64,000 bases of DNA from Pelagibacterium montanilacus (lineage in GTDB: Bacteria > Pseudomonadota > Alphaproteobacteria > Rhizobiales > Devosiaceae): the NCBI RefSeq assembly GCF_003992665.1, contig NZ_RZMX01000001.1, forward strand, positions 62,001 to 126,000, written 5' to 3'. Under the pieces are notes generated by a model that had not been told where the DNA came from, did no database searches, and saw only the letters and a program-made list of their open reading frames with translations. Shown piece by piece: positions 46,509 through 55,978 of this stretch. Positions within the stretch are counted from its first letter, which is position 1; each line of letters opens with the position of its first letter. The translations under genes were made by a program, and so were the position numbers.

Positions 46509-47531
46509 ATGAAAATCCCGACGACCATGAGCGCCATCGCCATATCCCGCCCCGGGGGCCCCGAGGTTCTCGAGCCCGCCACTGCCGCCACCCCGACTCC
46601 GGCCGCAGGCGAGGTGCTGATCGCGGTCGCCGCCGCTGGGGTGAACGGACCCGACATCTCCCAGCGGGCCGGCGCCTATCCTCCGCCAGCCGATGCCTCA
46701 CCACTGCCCGGGCTGGAGGTTTCCGGGACTGTCGCCGCGTGCGGAACCGAGGCGTCACGCTTTGCGGTGGGCGATCACGTGGTGGCGCTGTGCAACGGTG
46801 GCGGCTACGCCGAGTTTGTCGCCGTGCCCGAGGGGCAGGTCCTGCCCCGCCCCGCCAGATGGTCCTGGTCCCAAAGCGCTACCCTGACCGAGACCTTCAT
46901 GACCATACAGCAGACCCTGGTGGAGCGGGCCGGTCTGCGCGAGGGGCATTGGGTGCTCGTACATGGTGGCGCCGGAGGCATCGGTGCCGCCGCCATCCAG
47001 ATGTGCCGCCTTTTTGGCGCCAAGGCCATCGCCACCGCCGGCACTGGGCAAAAGGCGGACTACGCTCGGGAGATGGGCGCGCTCGAGACGATCGTCTATC
47101 CCGATGAGGATTTCGTCTCTCGCGTCCGGGAGATCACCGGGGACCGGGGCGTGGACATCGTCCTCGACATCGTGGGCGGGAGCTATGGAAACCGCAATCT
47201 CAGGAGCCTCACCCGTGGCGGCCATTTGCTGCAACTGGCCGTGCGCGAGGGGGCGAAATCCGAGATCAATCTGGGGCTCGTTCTGATGCAGCAGTTGACC
47301 ATTTCCGGCTCGACCCTGCGTCCGCAATCAGCCGCGACCAAGGCGCGGCTTGCCGGCGGGCTGGGAAAGACCGTCTGGCCCGCGATCGAACGGGGCGCGG
47401 TCGTGCCGCCACGCATCCGCACCTTCCCGCTCGCCGACGCGAGCGCCGCCCACACCGTCATGGAGAGCGGCGACCACTTCGGCAAGATCGTGCTCGTAAC
47501 CCCATACGGCATGAGCGATACAGATGATTGA
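46509..47531 (+). CDS. NADPH:quinone oxidoreductase (zinc-free MDR family)
   Basis: 340 residues. ISRPGGPEVLE at the N-terminus, GNEV-like region VAAAGVNGPDISQR, VHGGAGGIGAAAIQMCRLFGAK as NADPH-binding loop and GVDIVLDIVGG are all typical of Qor-like medium-chain reductases. No structural or catalytic zinc Cys set is visible. It reduces quinones or enones with NADPH. The start at 46509 has GGAGAGG upstream. Confidence 0.9.
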   Translation: MKIPTTMSAIAISRPGGPEVLEPATAATPTPAAGEVLIAVAAAGVNGPDISQRAGAYPPPADASPLPGLEVSGTVAACGTEASRFAVGDHVVALCNGGGYAEFVAVPEGQVLPRPARWSWSQSATLTETFMTIQQTLVERAGLREGHWVLVHGGAGGIGAAAIQMCRLFGAKAIATAGTGQKADYAREMGALETIVYPDEDFVSRVREITGDRGVDIVLDIVGGSYGNRNLRSLTRGGHLLQLAVREGAKSEINLGLVLMQQLTISGSTLRPQSAATKARLAGGLGKTVWPAIERGAVVPPRIRTFPLADASAAHTVMESGDHFGKIVLVTPYGMSDTDD

Positions 47532-47643
47532 CGTTGCATGGGAGGGGCCATCTGCCTATAGTATGCGCAAATTCCCCCTCATACCCGTTCGGCGAGGCGG
47601 GCGGTCCGGAAAAACCCGGGCCGCAGCACAGGAGACTCATATC

Positions 47644-48384
47644 ATGGCGACCCAATTGCTCATGCCCAAGGCGACCGCTGTCTGGCTGGTCGAAAACACG
47701 GGCCTCACATTCAAGCAGATCGCGGATTTCTGTACGCTGCACCCGCTCGAGGTCCAGGGCATTGCCGATGGGGACGTGGCCGGCGGCATCAAGGGCGTGA
47801 GTCCGATCCAGAACGGCCAACTCTCACGCGAGGAGATTTCGCGCGCGGAAGCCGACGAAAACCACCGGCTGCGCATTTCCGAACCCAAGGTCAAGGTCGC
47901 GGCCCCCAAGCGCCGCGGCCCGCGCTACACCCCCACCTCGCGCCGCCACGAGCGCCCCAATGCGATCAAATGGCTGGTCCGCAACCACCCCGAACTCAAG
48001 GACGCCCAGATCATGCGGCTGGTGGGCACCACCAAGTCCACGATCGAGTCGGTTCGGGACGGCTCGCACTGGAATACGGCGAACCTGCAGGCCATGGACC
48101 CGGTGACCCTGGGCCTGTGCAGCCAGGTTGAGCTCGATATGGAAGTGCGTAAGGCCGCGCGCAGCGCCGGCATCACCGAGGATGCCCCCGAAGGGACCCG
48201 CCTTCTGAGCGCCGAGGAGGCCTTGCGGCGCGCCCAGACCGACGATGACGGCGACGCTGCTCACGAAGGCGCCGCACCCGATGCAGCCTATGACGCCGAT
48301 TTCGAGGCGGATTCGGTCTTTGCCAAGCTCAAGTCCATCAAGGGCGAGCCCGAAACCGATACGGACGATACCGACCGGGGCTGA
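47644..48384 (+). CDS. trcR: DUF1013 protein, cell-cycle regulator TrcR-like
   Basis: 246 residues from the ATG at 47644 (AGGAG upstream). The DUF1013 block MPKATAVWLVENTGLTFKQIADFC contains a helix-turn-helix, and a second one follows at AIKWLVRNHPELKDAQIMRLVGTTKSTIESV. The C-terminus is acidic and low complexity (DDDGDAAHEGAAPDAAYDAD). It is annotated in alphaproteobacteria as transcription-related TrcR linked with cell-cycle control; binding to the RNA polymerase or DNA was not shown here. Confidence 0.88.
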   Translation: MATQLLMPKATAVWLVENTGLTFKQIADFCTLHPLEVQGIADGDVAGGIKGVSPIQNGQLSREEISRAEADENHRLRISEPKVKVAAPKRRGPRYTPTSRRHERPNAIKWLVRNHPELKDAQIMRLVGTTKSTIESVRDGSHWNTANLQAMDPVTLGLCSQVELDMEVRKAARSAGITEDAPEGTRLLSAEEALRRAQTDDDGDAAHEGAAPDAAYDADFEADSVFAKLKSIKGEPETDTDDTDRG

Positions 48385-48446
48385 GCCAAGGCGCCCCATG
48401 CACCCCAGGGATCGGCACCGCTCCCGTCGATGAGAAAGCTGCATCC

Positions 48447-49208
48447 GTGCTGACCGATCCCGTCTTTCTCGCCGTCGCGGCCTTGGCCGTCTTCATCGTC
48501 GGATTGTCGAAATCGGGCCTGCTGGCCGGCATGGGCGTGGTCGGCGTGCCCTTGCTGACCCTGGTGATTCCAGCGCGTGATGCCGCTGGCATGATGCTGC
48601 CGCTTCTGCTCGTGATGGACGCCATGGCGCTCTATGTCTATCGCAAGGAAGCGGACTGGCGGATTCTTACGATCCTGCTGCCCGGCGCGCTGATCGGCAC
48701 CGCCATCGGCTGGGGGCTGTCGGCGTTCGTCAGCGAAGCAGCGGTGCGGCTGATCATCGGAGTGATCGCCCTGGCCTTCGTGATCGACGCGGTCTTCCCC
48801 ATCCGCAAGAAGCTCAAGGACCTGCCTCCCTCCCGGCCCTGGGGCACGTTCTGGAGTTCGGTTTCAGGATTCACCAGTTTTATCAGCCACACCGGCTCGC
48901 CCCCGATCCAGATCTATCTTCTGCCCATGAAGCTGTCCCCGGTGCGTTATGCGGGGGTCAATGCGGTGTTCTTCGCTTTTGCAAATGCGCTCAAGCTGGG
49001 CCCCTATTACACCCTCGGCCAGCTTTCGGTGACCAATGTCACCACCGCGCTGGCACTGATTCCGGTCGCGATAACGGGGATCGTCGTGGGGGTATGGCTG
49101 GCCCGCCGCATCGACCAGGGGCTCTTTTACAAGATTGCCTATGTGCTGATCTTCCTGCTGGCCATCAAGCTTCTCTATGATGGGATCACCGGGCTGATCG
49201 CCGGCTAA
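48447..49208 (+). CDS. TauE/SafE-family membrane exporter
   Basis: 253 residues, about eight membrane helices. The two halves each begin with the family pattern (ALAVFIVGLSKSGLLAGMG; SVSGFTSFISHTGSPPIQIY), typical of sulfite or organosulfonate exporters. The start is a GTG at 48447; the region before it has GAGAAAG. No sulfonate metabolism gene is nearby, so the substrate is open. It follows trcR by 62 bp, possibly on the same transcript. Confidence 0.88.
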   Translation: MLTDPVFLAVAALAVFIVGLSKSGLLAGMGVVGVPLLTLVIPARDAAGMMLPLLLVMDAMALYVYRKEADWRILTILLPGALIGTAIGWGLSAFVSEAAVRLIIGVIALAFVIDAVFPIRKKLKDLPPSRPWGTFWSSVSGFTSFISHTGSPPIQIYLLPMKLSPVRYAGVNAVFFAFANALKLGPYYTLGQLSVTNVTTALALIPVAITGIVVGVWLARRIDQGLFYKIAYVLIFLLAIKLLYDGITGLIAG

Positions 49209-49223
49209 CCGGCGCGCGGCATG

Positions 49224-49253
49224 AAAAAAGGCCCCGGCACGAAGCCGCGGCCT
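49224..49253 (-). terminator. Intrinsic terminator after the minus-strand YdcH-like gene
   Basis: A 10-bp stem with one mismatch (AGGCCGCGGC/GCCGGGGCCT), followed on the minus strand by six T. It is about 54 bp past the stop at 49307 and also lies behind the TauE-like gene. Confidence 0.8.
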
Positions 49254-49306
49254 CACAGTCTTATCGGTCAAGAGAGCCGATCTGAACCGTCAGTGATGTG
49301 TCGCAC

Positions 49307-49486
49307 TCAGTGGGTGATGGCCCCGGTGTTTGCACGCGACATCTGGTCCTTGAGTTCCAGCTTCTTGCGCTTGAGAGCGGCGATCAGCAGAGCGTCGCGG
49401 GCCGGGTGCCGCAACTCCTGCTCAATCTTGCGTTCAAGGTCCTGATGCCGCCGCTCGAGGGAAGTGATGAAAGCCTGTGAGGTCAT
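49307..49486 (-). CDS. YdcH/DUF465-family small protein (copy 1)
   Basis: 59 residues from the ATG at 49486, which has AAGGAG 5 nt upstream. Sequence features: ITSLERRHQDLERKIEQEL and DALLIAALKRKKLELKDQM, the two-helix DUF465 pattern with the conserved LKRKKL-x-LKD. It forms a short coiled coil; the function is unknown. A second copy lies divergently 145 bp away. Confidence 0.88.
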   Translation of the reverse strand: MTSQAFITSLERRHQDLERKIEQELRHPARDALLIAALKRKKLELKDQMSRANTGAITH

Positions 49487-49630
49487 GTTCACTCCTTTAA
49501 TCCATAGGACAACAATATCGTCACAAACTTTCCCGTCTTTGTCCAATGGCAAATCTATGGCATCTAGGTCATTTTACGGCCCCGATCATGGAACCCGGCG
49601 GTGGCTCGACACGAATCTGAGGGCGGGGCA

Positions 49631-49846
49631 ATGTTGCCACTCGACACCGAACAGCAGGCACGCCTCGGACTTGAACTCGCCACCAAGCGTCAGGAGCATG
49701 GCGATCTCGATGCCGCCATCCGCACCCTGTCGGCAACCGGCGTCGCCGACGCCACCCTGATCCAGCGGCTCAAGAAGCGCAAGCTCGCGCTCAAGGACCG
49801 CATCACCCAACTCGAGAATATCCTGCTGCCCGACATCATCGCCTGA
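49631..49846 (+). CDS. YdcH/DUF465-family small protein (copy 2)
   Basis: 71 residues from the ATG at 49631 (GAGGG about 8 nt upstream); a GTG at 49601 is the other candidate. It shares LIQRLKKRKLALKDRITQLE with copy 1, the DUF465 core. The N-terminal helix differs. The stop is close to the convergent M15 gene. The two copies probably share a bidirectional promoter region. Confidence 0.82.
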   Translation: MLPLDTEQQARLGLELATKRQEHGDLDAAIRTLSATGVADATLIQRLKKRKLALKDRITQLENILLPDIIA

Positions 49847-49857
49847 GACCGTGCCCG

Positions 49858-50826
49858 TCAGTCGGGCACCACGGCGATATGAAGATGGTCCTGGTGAAGC
49901 GCGTCGGTGAACGAGCGCCCCCCGAACCCGTCCAAGGCCCAAGGACTGCCGATCCGCACCACTTCGGGCTGGTCATAGAGCCACTCGACGAACGCTTTGG
50001 TACCGGAGCCCTCGTGCCTATCGTCGATCACCAGGCGGTCGCCGAGGCGATAGACATCCACCGCGCGCCCACGCGTGTGGTCGCTCAGCCGGTCCGTGCC
50101 GAATACCTCTCGGGGATGGCCCGACATCAGGGTGACGACGCCATAGTCGGTTTCCTCGGCCATGCGCGCCATGATCTTCAGAAGATTGGACGATATCCCG
50201 CCCCGGAAAATGTCCCAGCGCGCGGAATCGGGCAGTTCGATCCTTGGATCGTTGAGCACGCTCAGGGCAGCGTGCGAGAGAGCCCCGGGCGGCACGATCC
50301 GTTGGCCACCGGCCGATGCCAGCGCCTCGAACTGCCATGCCCCACCCTCCGACCGGGCGAGCCTTATATCGAGCGTACGAATCTCTCCCCGTACGCCCTC
50401 GGGAGTGCCGACCAATTGCTCCACGACCACCATAACCGACGAGCGCCCGGGCGTGAGCCCGCCCAGTTGTGGATAGATGATGCGCCCGCGCGACCAGGAG
50501 CCCGGAACATGAAGCGTTCCGGCGAGCCCCGACGCTTTCGCGCCGGCGGCCGGCTCAAGTCGTGTGGCTATGTCGGCAACGCCTTCGCCGGCCTCATATG
50601 TCGTGAGCGTCAGCGCTATCGTGCTGGCCAGCGCCTTGGCCTGAGCCTCCGGCTCGTTGGACGACAGAGGCTCGGCACCGCCCTGATGGGGCGCCAGCGG
50701 AACGATTGCCGGTGGCTCAGCGGTGCTCACCTGCGCGCGCGGACTGGAGTGTTCGGGAAGCAGCCAAAGGGGAAGTAAAAGCACCGCTGCCCAGACGAAT
50801 AGTGCGGCGATTGCCCCTGCCTTCAT
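49858..50826 (-). CDS. M15-like (DD-carboxypeptidase fold) protein, membrane-anchored or exported
   Basis: 322 residues. An N-terminal helix (about 3-21) acts as anchor or signal. The C-terminal domain carries the zinc-peptidase pattern SDHTRGRAVDV (His and Asp ligands) and DALHQDHLHIAV (last His), as in peptidase M15/VanY-type enzymes; the general base is not certain. The start at 50826 has AAGGAGG 9 nt upstream. It is overlapped by 110 bp by the GNAT gene on the same strand. Confidence 0.75.
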   Translation of the reverse strand: MKAGAIAALFVWAAVLLLPLWLLPEHSSPRAQVSTAEPPAIVPLAPHQGGAEPLSSNEPEAQAKALASTIALTLTTYEAGEGVADIATRLEPAAGAKASGLAGTLHVPGSWSRGRIIYPQLGGLTPGRSSVMVVVEQLVGTPEGVRGEIRTLDIRLARSEGGAWQFEALASAGGQRIVPPGALSHAALSVLNDPRIELPDSARWDIFRGGISSNLLKIMARMAEETDYGVVTLMSGHPREVFGTDRLSDHTRGRAVDVYRLGDRLVIDDRHEGSGTKAFVEWLYDQPEVVRIGSPWALDGFGGRSFTDALHQDHLHIAVVPD

Positions 50827-51493
50827 GAACCCGCGCCTCCTTGAGCATAAGTCTGTATTCGCGAACAGTTGAACCGTCCTGCCCGGCCCGACGCCCCACA
50901 CAAAGGCACCCGATCCGTTCGAAGAACGGCGCACCAAGGCCCCCCTCTTCGGTGACGAGAGTGACACGGTCGACGCCCTGCCGGCGGGCCTGAGCCTTGA
51001 AACTCTCCACGAGTTCGCGGCCAATACCCTGCCGCCGGGCTGCCGATCCGGTCACGATGTGGCTGAGCACCGATACCGACGGCGCAGCTCCTGACGGCGC
51101 CCCGGCCGCGCCCACGGCACCCGATTGGGGAAGAAGGTACCGGCCCAGCGCCCGGCTATATCGCCCGACCCGTGTGCGCAGAAACGACAGAGCGAGCCTT
51201 GGACGCAAGCTCATTGACACGCCGCCCCAGAGCGCAAGCCGCCAACCGCAATTGCGGACCACCCACGCGTAATGCCGCGCGTTCGATGTGGTCCCGAACA
51301 GAGCCCCCAGCACCTTGCCTTCGGGCGAGCGCGCAACGAGGGCTATCCCGTAAGGGGAAAGCGCGAAGCTCTCCTGATATCGGGCCAGAAACGACTTACC
51401 AAGGCGCGGGAACAGGCCAAGTTTCAGGTATTTCTCGTGCAACCGCGCCGTCTCCGGCAAGTCGGCTTTCTGGAGAGGTTCGATGCTGACCAT
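50717..51493 (-). CDS. GNAT-family N-acetyltransferase with overlapping C-terminal tail
   Basis: 258 residues. The GNAT acetyl-CoA-binding segment ARRQGIGRELVESFKAQARRQG is clear, with FFERIGCLCVGRR as the usual strand-alpha region. The normal domain should end near EYRLML, but the frame continues about 44 residues over the start of the M15 gene. The last part (RRTIRLGSGAFTSPL...) looks unlike a conserved domain. GAAGG precedes the ATG. Coupled translation with the M15 gene is likely. Confidence 0.78.
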   Translation of the reverse strand: MVSIEPLQKADLPETARLHEKYLKLGLFPRLGKSFLARYQESFALSPYGIALVARSPEGKVLGALFGTTSNARHYAWVVRNCGWRLALWGGVSMSLRPRLALSFLRTRVGRYSRALGRYLLPQSGAVGAAGAPSGAAPSVSVLSHIVTGSAARRQGIGRELVESFKAQARRQGVDRVTLVTEEGGLGAPFFERIGCLCVGRRAGQDGSTVREYRLMLKEARVHEGRGNRRTIRLGSGAFTSPLAASRTLQSARAGEHR

Positions 51494-51588
51494 GGTGCGG
51501 CCTTCCCGCGTTAACCTTTTGGTGAGGGTTCAATGCGCCAGCGCCGCCTGTGTTCCCGAAGATCGAACCAAGCGCCAATCGCAATTAG

Positions 51589-51617
51589 TTGACAACATTG
51601 ATCATGATTTTTAGGCA
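51589..51617 (+). promoter_or_regulatory. Possible promoter of the siderophore-interacting protein gene
   Basis: TTGACA at 51589-51594 is a perfect -35 box; about 17 bp downstream there is an AT-rich stretch but only a weak -10. A short palindrome ATCATGAT (51601-51608) lies between and could be a regulator site. An iron regulator is plausible from the gene function only. Confidence 0.35.
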
Positions 51618-51641
51618 GGAGCGTCAATCGCTGGAGGCACC

Positions 51642-52460
51642 ATGGCACCCGACACTCCCCCCCGCGGACCCGAACGGATCCGCCACCCCCTCAAGCTGCG
51701 CATGGCCAGCGTCCTGACCGTGACCCGGCTCACGCCCGCCATGGTGCGCGTGGTGCTTTATTCTCCCGAGTTTTCCGATTTCGCCAGCCTGGCCCATGAC
51801 GATCACGTCAAGCTCTTCTTCCCGGCATCGGGCAGCAAGACCTTGCCCGAGCCGCAGGCCGGGCCCGACGGGCTGCGCTTTCCCGCAGGCGAACGCCCCC
51901 AAGCCCGCGATTATACGCCCCGCGCCTTCGACACCGGGGCCTGTACGCTGACGATCGATTTCGTGCTCCATGGCGAGGGTCCGGCAGCACGTTGGGCTGC
52001 TGCGGCGCAGCCCGGGGATGTGATCGGCGTCGGGGGCCCCCGCGGATCGTTCGTCCTGCGCGGGGCGTTCGACTGGTACCTGCTGATCGGGGATGAAGCC
52101 GCCCTGCCCGCCATCGGGCGCAGGCTCGAGGAATTGCCCGCCTCAGCCAAGGTGACGGCCCTCGTCTCGGTCGCCAACGCCGCCGAAACCCAGCGGATTG
52201 AGGGGCCACAGGGTTGCGAGATAAAATGGATCCTCCGCGACGGCAACGACCCGTCCGATCCCGCGCCTCTCGTCTCGACGCTCGAAGCAACGCCCCTGCC
52301 CTCAGGCGAGGGCTATATCTTTATTGCCGGGGAGGCCTCGGTGAGCAGAGCCCTGCGCGAGCACTTCGTTTCCAGGCTGGGGCACAACCCGGACTGGATC
52401 AAGGCAGCGGGATACTGGCAGGCTGGCGAGAGCGATTTCGACGACGGCCACGCCCACTGA
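51642..52460 (+). CDS. Siderophore-interacting flavoprotein (ViuB-like)
   Basis: 272 residues. It has the SIP/ViuB layout: FAD-binding barrel with RDYTPRAFD, HGEGPAARWAAAAQPGDVIGVGGPRGSFVL (FAD and NAD(P)H region), and the C-terminal WLLIGDE-like YLLIGDEAALPAIGRRLE, then GYIFIAGEASVSRALREH and YWQAGESD. It reduces ferric siderophores in the cytoplasm to release iron. GGAGG precedes the ATG. No siderophore gene is adjacent. Confidence 0.92.
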   Translation: MAPDTPPRGPERIRHPLKLRMASVLTVTRLTPAMVRVVLYSPEFSDFASLAHDDHVKLFFPASGSKTLPEPQAGPDGLRFPAGERPQARDYTPRAFDTGACTLTIDFVLHGEGPAARWAAAAQPGDVIGVGGPRGSFVLRGAFDWYLLIGDEAALPAIGRRLEELPASAKVTALVSVANAAETQRIEGPQGCEIKWILRDGNDPSDPAPLVSTLEATPLPSGEGYIFIAGEASVSRALREHFVSRLGHNPDWIKAAGYWQAGESDFDDGHAH

Positions 52461-52470
52461 GGGCAGAGCT

Positions 52471-52575
52471 GGAGCGTTTCCAGGAAAAGTGGAAACACTT
52501 TTCCGGTTCGGAGCCGCGACACATCAAGAACTTGGCGCTCCTGTTCTGATTCAATCAGATCAGGATGTGCTCTAG
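52471..52575. repeat. Dispersed twin-palindrome repeat, copy C (reverse orientation)
   Basis: GAGCGTTTCCAGGAAAAGTGGAAACACTTTTCCGG on the left and GCTCCTGTTCTGATTCAATCAGATCAGGATGTGC on the right; half order is opposite to copies A and D. The right end contains the stop codon of the convergent cardiolipin-synthase-like gene, so the element fills the space between two convergent genes. Confidence 0.85.
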
Positions 52576-53855
52576 AGCTGAACCCGAAAGTGGCTCCAGA
52601 GCCAGTCCGTGACCTTTTCCTGCCAGGGGCGGTTCTCCCATTCGCTCAGTGACACTTCGCGGGCGCGCGACACATCCTCGTCGAAAAGCGCGATCTGGCC
52701 GGCAGCGAAGCGCGGATCAAAGACGTTGAGATTGGCTTCGTCATTGAGCCGGAAGGACCGCTCGTCGAAATTTGCGGACCCCACGCTGACCCAAGCCTCG
52801 TCCACGATGATGACCTTGGCATGGTACATGGTGGGATCGAACTCGAAGAGCCTGACGCCGGCCTCCAGCAGCCGGCCCCAGGAATGACGCGAGGCGCTCT
52901 GGACGAGCTCCTTGTTCATGTGCTCCCCGGGCATGAGCACGAAGACCTCCGCACCCCGCTCCCGGGCATCGAGCAACTGGCCGATCGCGATCTCGTCGGG
53001 CACGAAGTAGGGCGTGCCGATCCGGATGACGTCCTGAGCTGCACTCAGCGCCGTCATCACCATCAGATGGGTGAGATTGCGCTCCCCGACGCTGGAATTG
53101 AGCAGTTGGGCCGGCACGTCCCCGGCTTGCTCGAGCGGGGGAAAAAATTGCTCGCCCTCGAGCAACTCGCCTGAGGTTTCGATCCAGTTGTCCTGAAAGG
53201 CGCCCTGGAACTGGGCGACAATGGGGCCGGTGATCCGGTAGTGGGTATCGCGCCACTCGGCGGGCCCACTGGCGTCGCCCCGCCACTCGTCGGCGATCCC
53301 CACGCCCCCGGTAAAGGCGACCTCACCATCGACCATGAGAATCTTTCGGTGAGTCCGGTTGTTGATCCTGTCGACCGTGTACCACTGGAGTGGCCGGAAC
53401 CGTTCGACCTTCACCCCGGCAGAGGTCATCGCATCGACGAGCCCGGGCTCCATGGGGACGCTGCCCTGCCAGTCGAGAAGCACCCGGACCTCAACGCCCT
53501 GCTGGGCACGATTGGCCAGGGCCTCGGCAAAACGCTCCGCGATCTCCCCACTCCAATAGACATAGGTCTCGAAGTTGATCGACGCCTGCGCCGATTCGAT
53601 CTCTTCGAGCATCGCCTCGAAGATCTCGTCGCCATTGACCAGAGTGGTGATGGCGTTTCCGGGCACGATATTGGGCGGGAACAGCCCGTCCATGGCCCGC
53701 GCAAACTCGGCCGAGCCGGCCGTCATCCGCGGCGGGACGGGGCCCTTGAGCTCATGGGGCGGCGGAACGAAACTGTTCAGCAATTGGACGACGATCGCGC
53801 CGAGCAGAAATGCCGCGAGGCCAACGAAGATGCGTGATGAAAATATGCGCGCCAT
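52572..53855 (-). CDS. Phospholipase D-family protein, cardiolipin-synthase-like
   Basis: 427 residues. One N-terminal membrane helix (about 8-25) is followed by two HKD phosphodiesterase motifs: HRKILMVDG (His169, Lys171, Asp176) and HAKVIIVDE (His345, Lys347, Asp352). That domain pair is typical of bacterial Cls enzymes, which join phosphatidylglycerol molecules to cardiolipin. The start at 53855 was chosen by the basic/hydrophobic N-terminus; the upstream frame overlaps purE antisense. A different phosphatidyl transferase role is possible. Confidence 0.85.
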   Translation of the reverse strand: MARIFSSRIFVGLAAFLLGAIVVQLLNSFVPPPHELKGPVPPRMTAGSAEFARAMDGLFPPNIVPGNAITTLVNGDEIFEAMLEEIESAQASINFETYVYWSGEIAERFAEALANRAQQGVEVRVLLDWQGSVPMEPGLVDAMTSAGVKVERFRPLQWYTVDRINNRTHRKILMVDGEVAFTGGVGIADEWRGDASGPAEWRDTHYRITGPIVAQFQGAFQDNWIETSGELLEGEQFFPPLEQAGDVPAQLLNSSVGERNLTHLMVMTALSAAQDVIRIGTPYFVPDEIAIGQLLDARERGAEVFVLMPGEHMNKELVQSASRHSWGRLLEAGVRLFEFDPTMYHAKVIIVDEAWVSVGSANFDERSFRLNDEANLNVFDPRFAAGQIALFDEDVSRAREVSLSEWENRPWQEKVTDWLWSHFRVQL

Positions 53856-54006
53856 TGCCCGACCGGTCCGATTGTCGGCGGACCATAGCCCGCTGGTTCC
53901 GGCTCTGCCAGCGTTCAGCTTGATGACAGGGGCGAATTCGCGTACAGCCACGGCTTGACGTGCCGGGGCCGCCGGCACATGGACCGGACGTGGAAAGAGG
54001 GCTCGC

Positions 54007-54501
54007 GTGTCGACTTTTCCTCCCATTGCCATCGTCATGGGCAGCCAGTCGGACTGGCCCACCATGCGGTTCGCCGCCGAAACGCTTGAAGCGCTCCGGC
54101 TCGATTACGAGGCCCGGATCGTCTCGGCCCATCGTACACCCGAACGGCTCTACGGTTTCGCCACCCGCGCGCGCGACGACGGGTTCAAGGTGGTGATCGC
54201 CGGCGCGGGCGGAGCGGCACATCTGCCTGGCATGATCGCCTCGATGACCACCCTGCCGGTGCTCGGCGTTCCCGTCGAATCCCGGGCCCTGCGCGGGGAA
54301 GACAGCCTGCTTTCGATCGTGCAGATGCCAGGCGGCATCCCGGTGGGCACGCTCGCAATCGGCAAGGCCGGTGCCATCAACGCCGCGCTCCTGGCCGCCT
54401 CCATACTGAGCCTGTCCGACGAGGGGCTCGCCGAGCGGCTCTCGGACTGGCGCAAGGCCCAGACAGCGGCCGTTGCGGAGTTTCCCAAGGACGATGACTG
54501 A
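54007..54501 (+). CDS. purE: N5-carboxyaminoimidazole ribonucleotide mutase (PurE)
   Basis: 164 residues. [20 protein letters not shown] (with active-site His42) and [12 protein letters not shown] are the class I PurE motifs. It isomerises N5-CAIR to CAIR in purine synthesis. The start is a GTG at 54007. It overlaps purK by 8 bp, so the two form one operon. Confidence 0.96.
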   Translation: MSTFPPIAIVMGSQSDWPTMRFAAETLEALRLDYEARIVSAHRTPERLYGFATRARDDGFKVVIAGAGGAAHLPGMIASMTTLPVLGVPVESRALRGEDSLLSIVQMPGGIPVGTLAIGKAGAINAALLAASILSLSDEGLAERLSDWRKAQTAAVAEFPKDDD

Positions 54502-55582
54502 TCACGCACCGCTCCCTGCCGGTTCGACCATCGGCATTCTCGGCGGCGGCCAGCTCGGTCGCATGCTCTCGCTCGCCGCCAGCCGCCTGGGGTTCAAGAC
54601 CCGCATCTACTGCCCCGACCCGGCCAGCCCTGCCTTCGACGTGACCCCCTCGAGCATCGTTGCTGGCTATGAGGACGAGGCCGCGCTGGAAGGCTTTGCC
54701 CGCCTGGTGGACGTGGTGACCTACGAATTCGAGAATGTGCCGCTCTCGACCGCCGAGATGGTCGCTCGGCACGCGCCGCTGCGCCCTGGGGCACGCGCCC
54801 TTGAGGTCAGCCAGGACCGGCTGACCGAAAAGGCATTCCTTACCGACGCAGGCATAGCCGTGGCGCCCTATCGCGCGGTCGCCGACCGGGAGGAACTGGA
54901 GGACGCGCTCGAGGACATCGGCTATCCCGCCGTTCTCAAGACCACCCGGCTGGGCTATGACGGCAAGGGCCAGCGCACCATCCGGACCCAAGAGGATGCA
55001 GCTTCTGCGTTCGAGGCGATCGGCGGCGTCCAGCTCGTGCTCGAAGCCTTCGTGCCCTTCGCGAAGGAAATCTCGGTGATAGCCGCGCGCTCGCTATCGG
55101 GAGAGGCGGTCTGCTACGATCCCGCCGAGAACACCCATGAGAATCACATCCTCAAGACTTCGCGCGTGCCCGCCGACATCGACGGCCCGGCGCTCAAGGC
55201 TGCAATAAAAGCCGCCGGCACCATCGTGGAGGCGCTCGACTATGTGGGCGTGATGGGCATCGAGTTCTTCGTGCTTGCCGATGGCGGCCTGCTGGTCAAC
55301 GAGATCGCGCCGCGCGTGCACAATTCAGGCCATTGGACCGAGGCGGTCTGCGTGACCGACCAGTTCGAGAACCACATCCGGGCGATCGCCGGCTGGCCGC
55401 TGGGCACCACCCTGCGCATGGCCGATGTGGTGATGGAGAACCTGATCGGCGACGAGATCGAGGACCTGGCCGGCCGGATCAACGGCGGCACCCGCCCCCA
55501 TTCCTACGGCAAGGCCGAGGCGCGGCCGGGCCGGAAGATGGGGCATCTCAACCACGTCGCCCTGCGCGCGGACGGCAAATAA
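54494..55582 (+). CDS. purK: N5-carboxyaminoimidazole ribonucleotide synthase (PurK)
   Basis: 362 residues, ATP-grasp enzyme. [41 protein letters not shown] and [14 protein letters not shown] are the characteristic motifs. It makes N5-CAIR from AIR, bicarbonate and ATP. The ATG lies inside the purE end (8-bp overlap), so translation is coupled. Confidence 0.96.
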   Translation: MTDHAPLPAGSTIGILGGGQLGRMLSLAASRLGFKTRIYCPDPASPAFDVTPSSIVAGYEDEAALEGFARLVDVVTYEFENVPLSTAEMVARHAPLRPGARALEVSQDRLTEKAFLTDAGIAVAPYRAVADREELEDALEDIGYPAVLKTTRLGYDGKGQRTIRTQEDAASAFEAIGGVQLVLEAFVPFAKEISVIAARSLSGEAVCYDPAENTHENHILKTSRVPADIDGPALKAAIKAAGTIVEALDYVGVMGIEFFVLADGGLLVNEIAPRVHNSGHWTEAVCVTDQFENHIRAIAGWPLGTTLRMADVVMENLIGDEIEDLAGRINGGTRPHSYGKAEARPGRKMGHLNHVALRADGK

Positions 55583-55724
55583 TCACTGCCGCGTGGTGGA
55601 CAAGACCCGACTCTTCTGGTAGTTACCGCGCCCACGGTGACTGACATGTGTTGGTCGGCGTCGGAGCCTTTATGCCGACGCATGGTTTCAACTGACTTTG
55701 ATTTTTGAAAGGGCGGTGTTCCGC

Positions 55725-55946
55725 GTGCAAGTAGTCGTTCGCGATAACAATGTCGATCAGGCGCTCAGGGCGCTGAAGAAGAAGTTGCAGCGCGAAGGCG
55801 TGTTTCGCGAGATGAAGCTGCGCAACTATTACGAGAAGCCTTCCGAAAAGAAGGCACGCCAGAAGGCCGAGGCTATTCGCCGGGCCCGCAAGCTGGCTCG
55901 TAAGCGCGCGCAGCGCGAAGCAGGTCTCGTCGGCGGCCGTCGCTAA
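55725..55946 (+). CDS. rpsU: 30S ribosomal protein S21
   Basis: 73 residues. The sequence from [20 protein letters not shown] and [16 protein letters not shown] matches S21; the C-terminus is Arg/Lys-rich. The start is the GTG at 55725 by comparison with family N-termini and the AAAGGGCGG upstream, not the earlier TTG. A strong terminator follows. Confidence 0.95.
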   Translation: MQVVVRDNNVDQALRALKKKLQREGVFREMKLRNYYEKPSEKKARQKAEAIRRARKLARKRAQREAGLVGGRR

Positions 55947-55978
55947 CGCGACTGTTCGGCATCGAACGTATTTGCAAG

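Noticed and set aside
52572-53855. Phospholipase D effector or toxin
   Set aside because: One N-terminal membrane helix, two HKD motifs and the usual length fit a cardiolipin-synthase-like enzyme better; no secretion genes are near.
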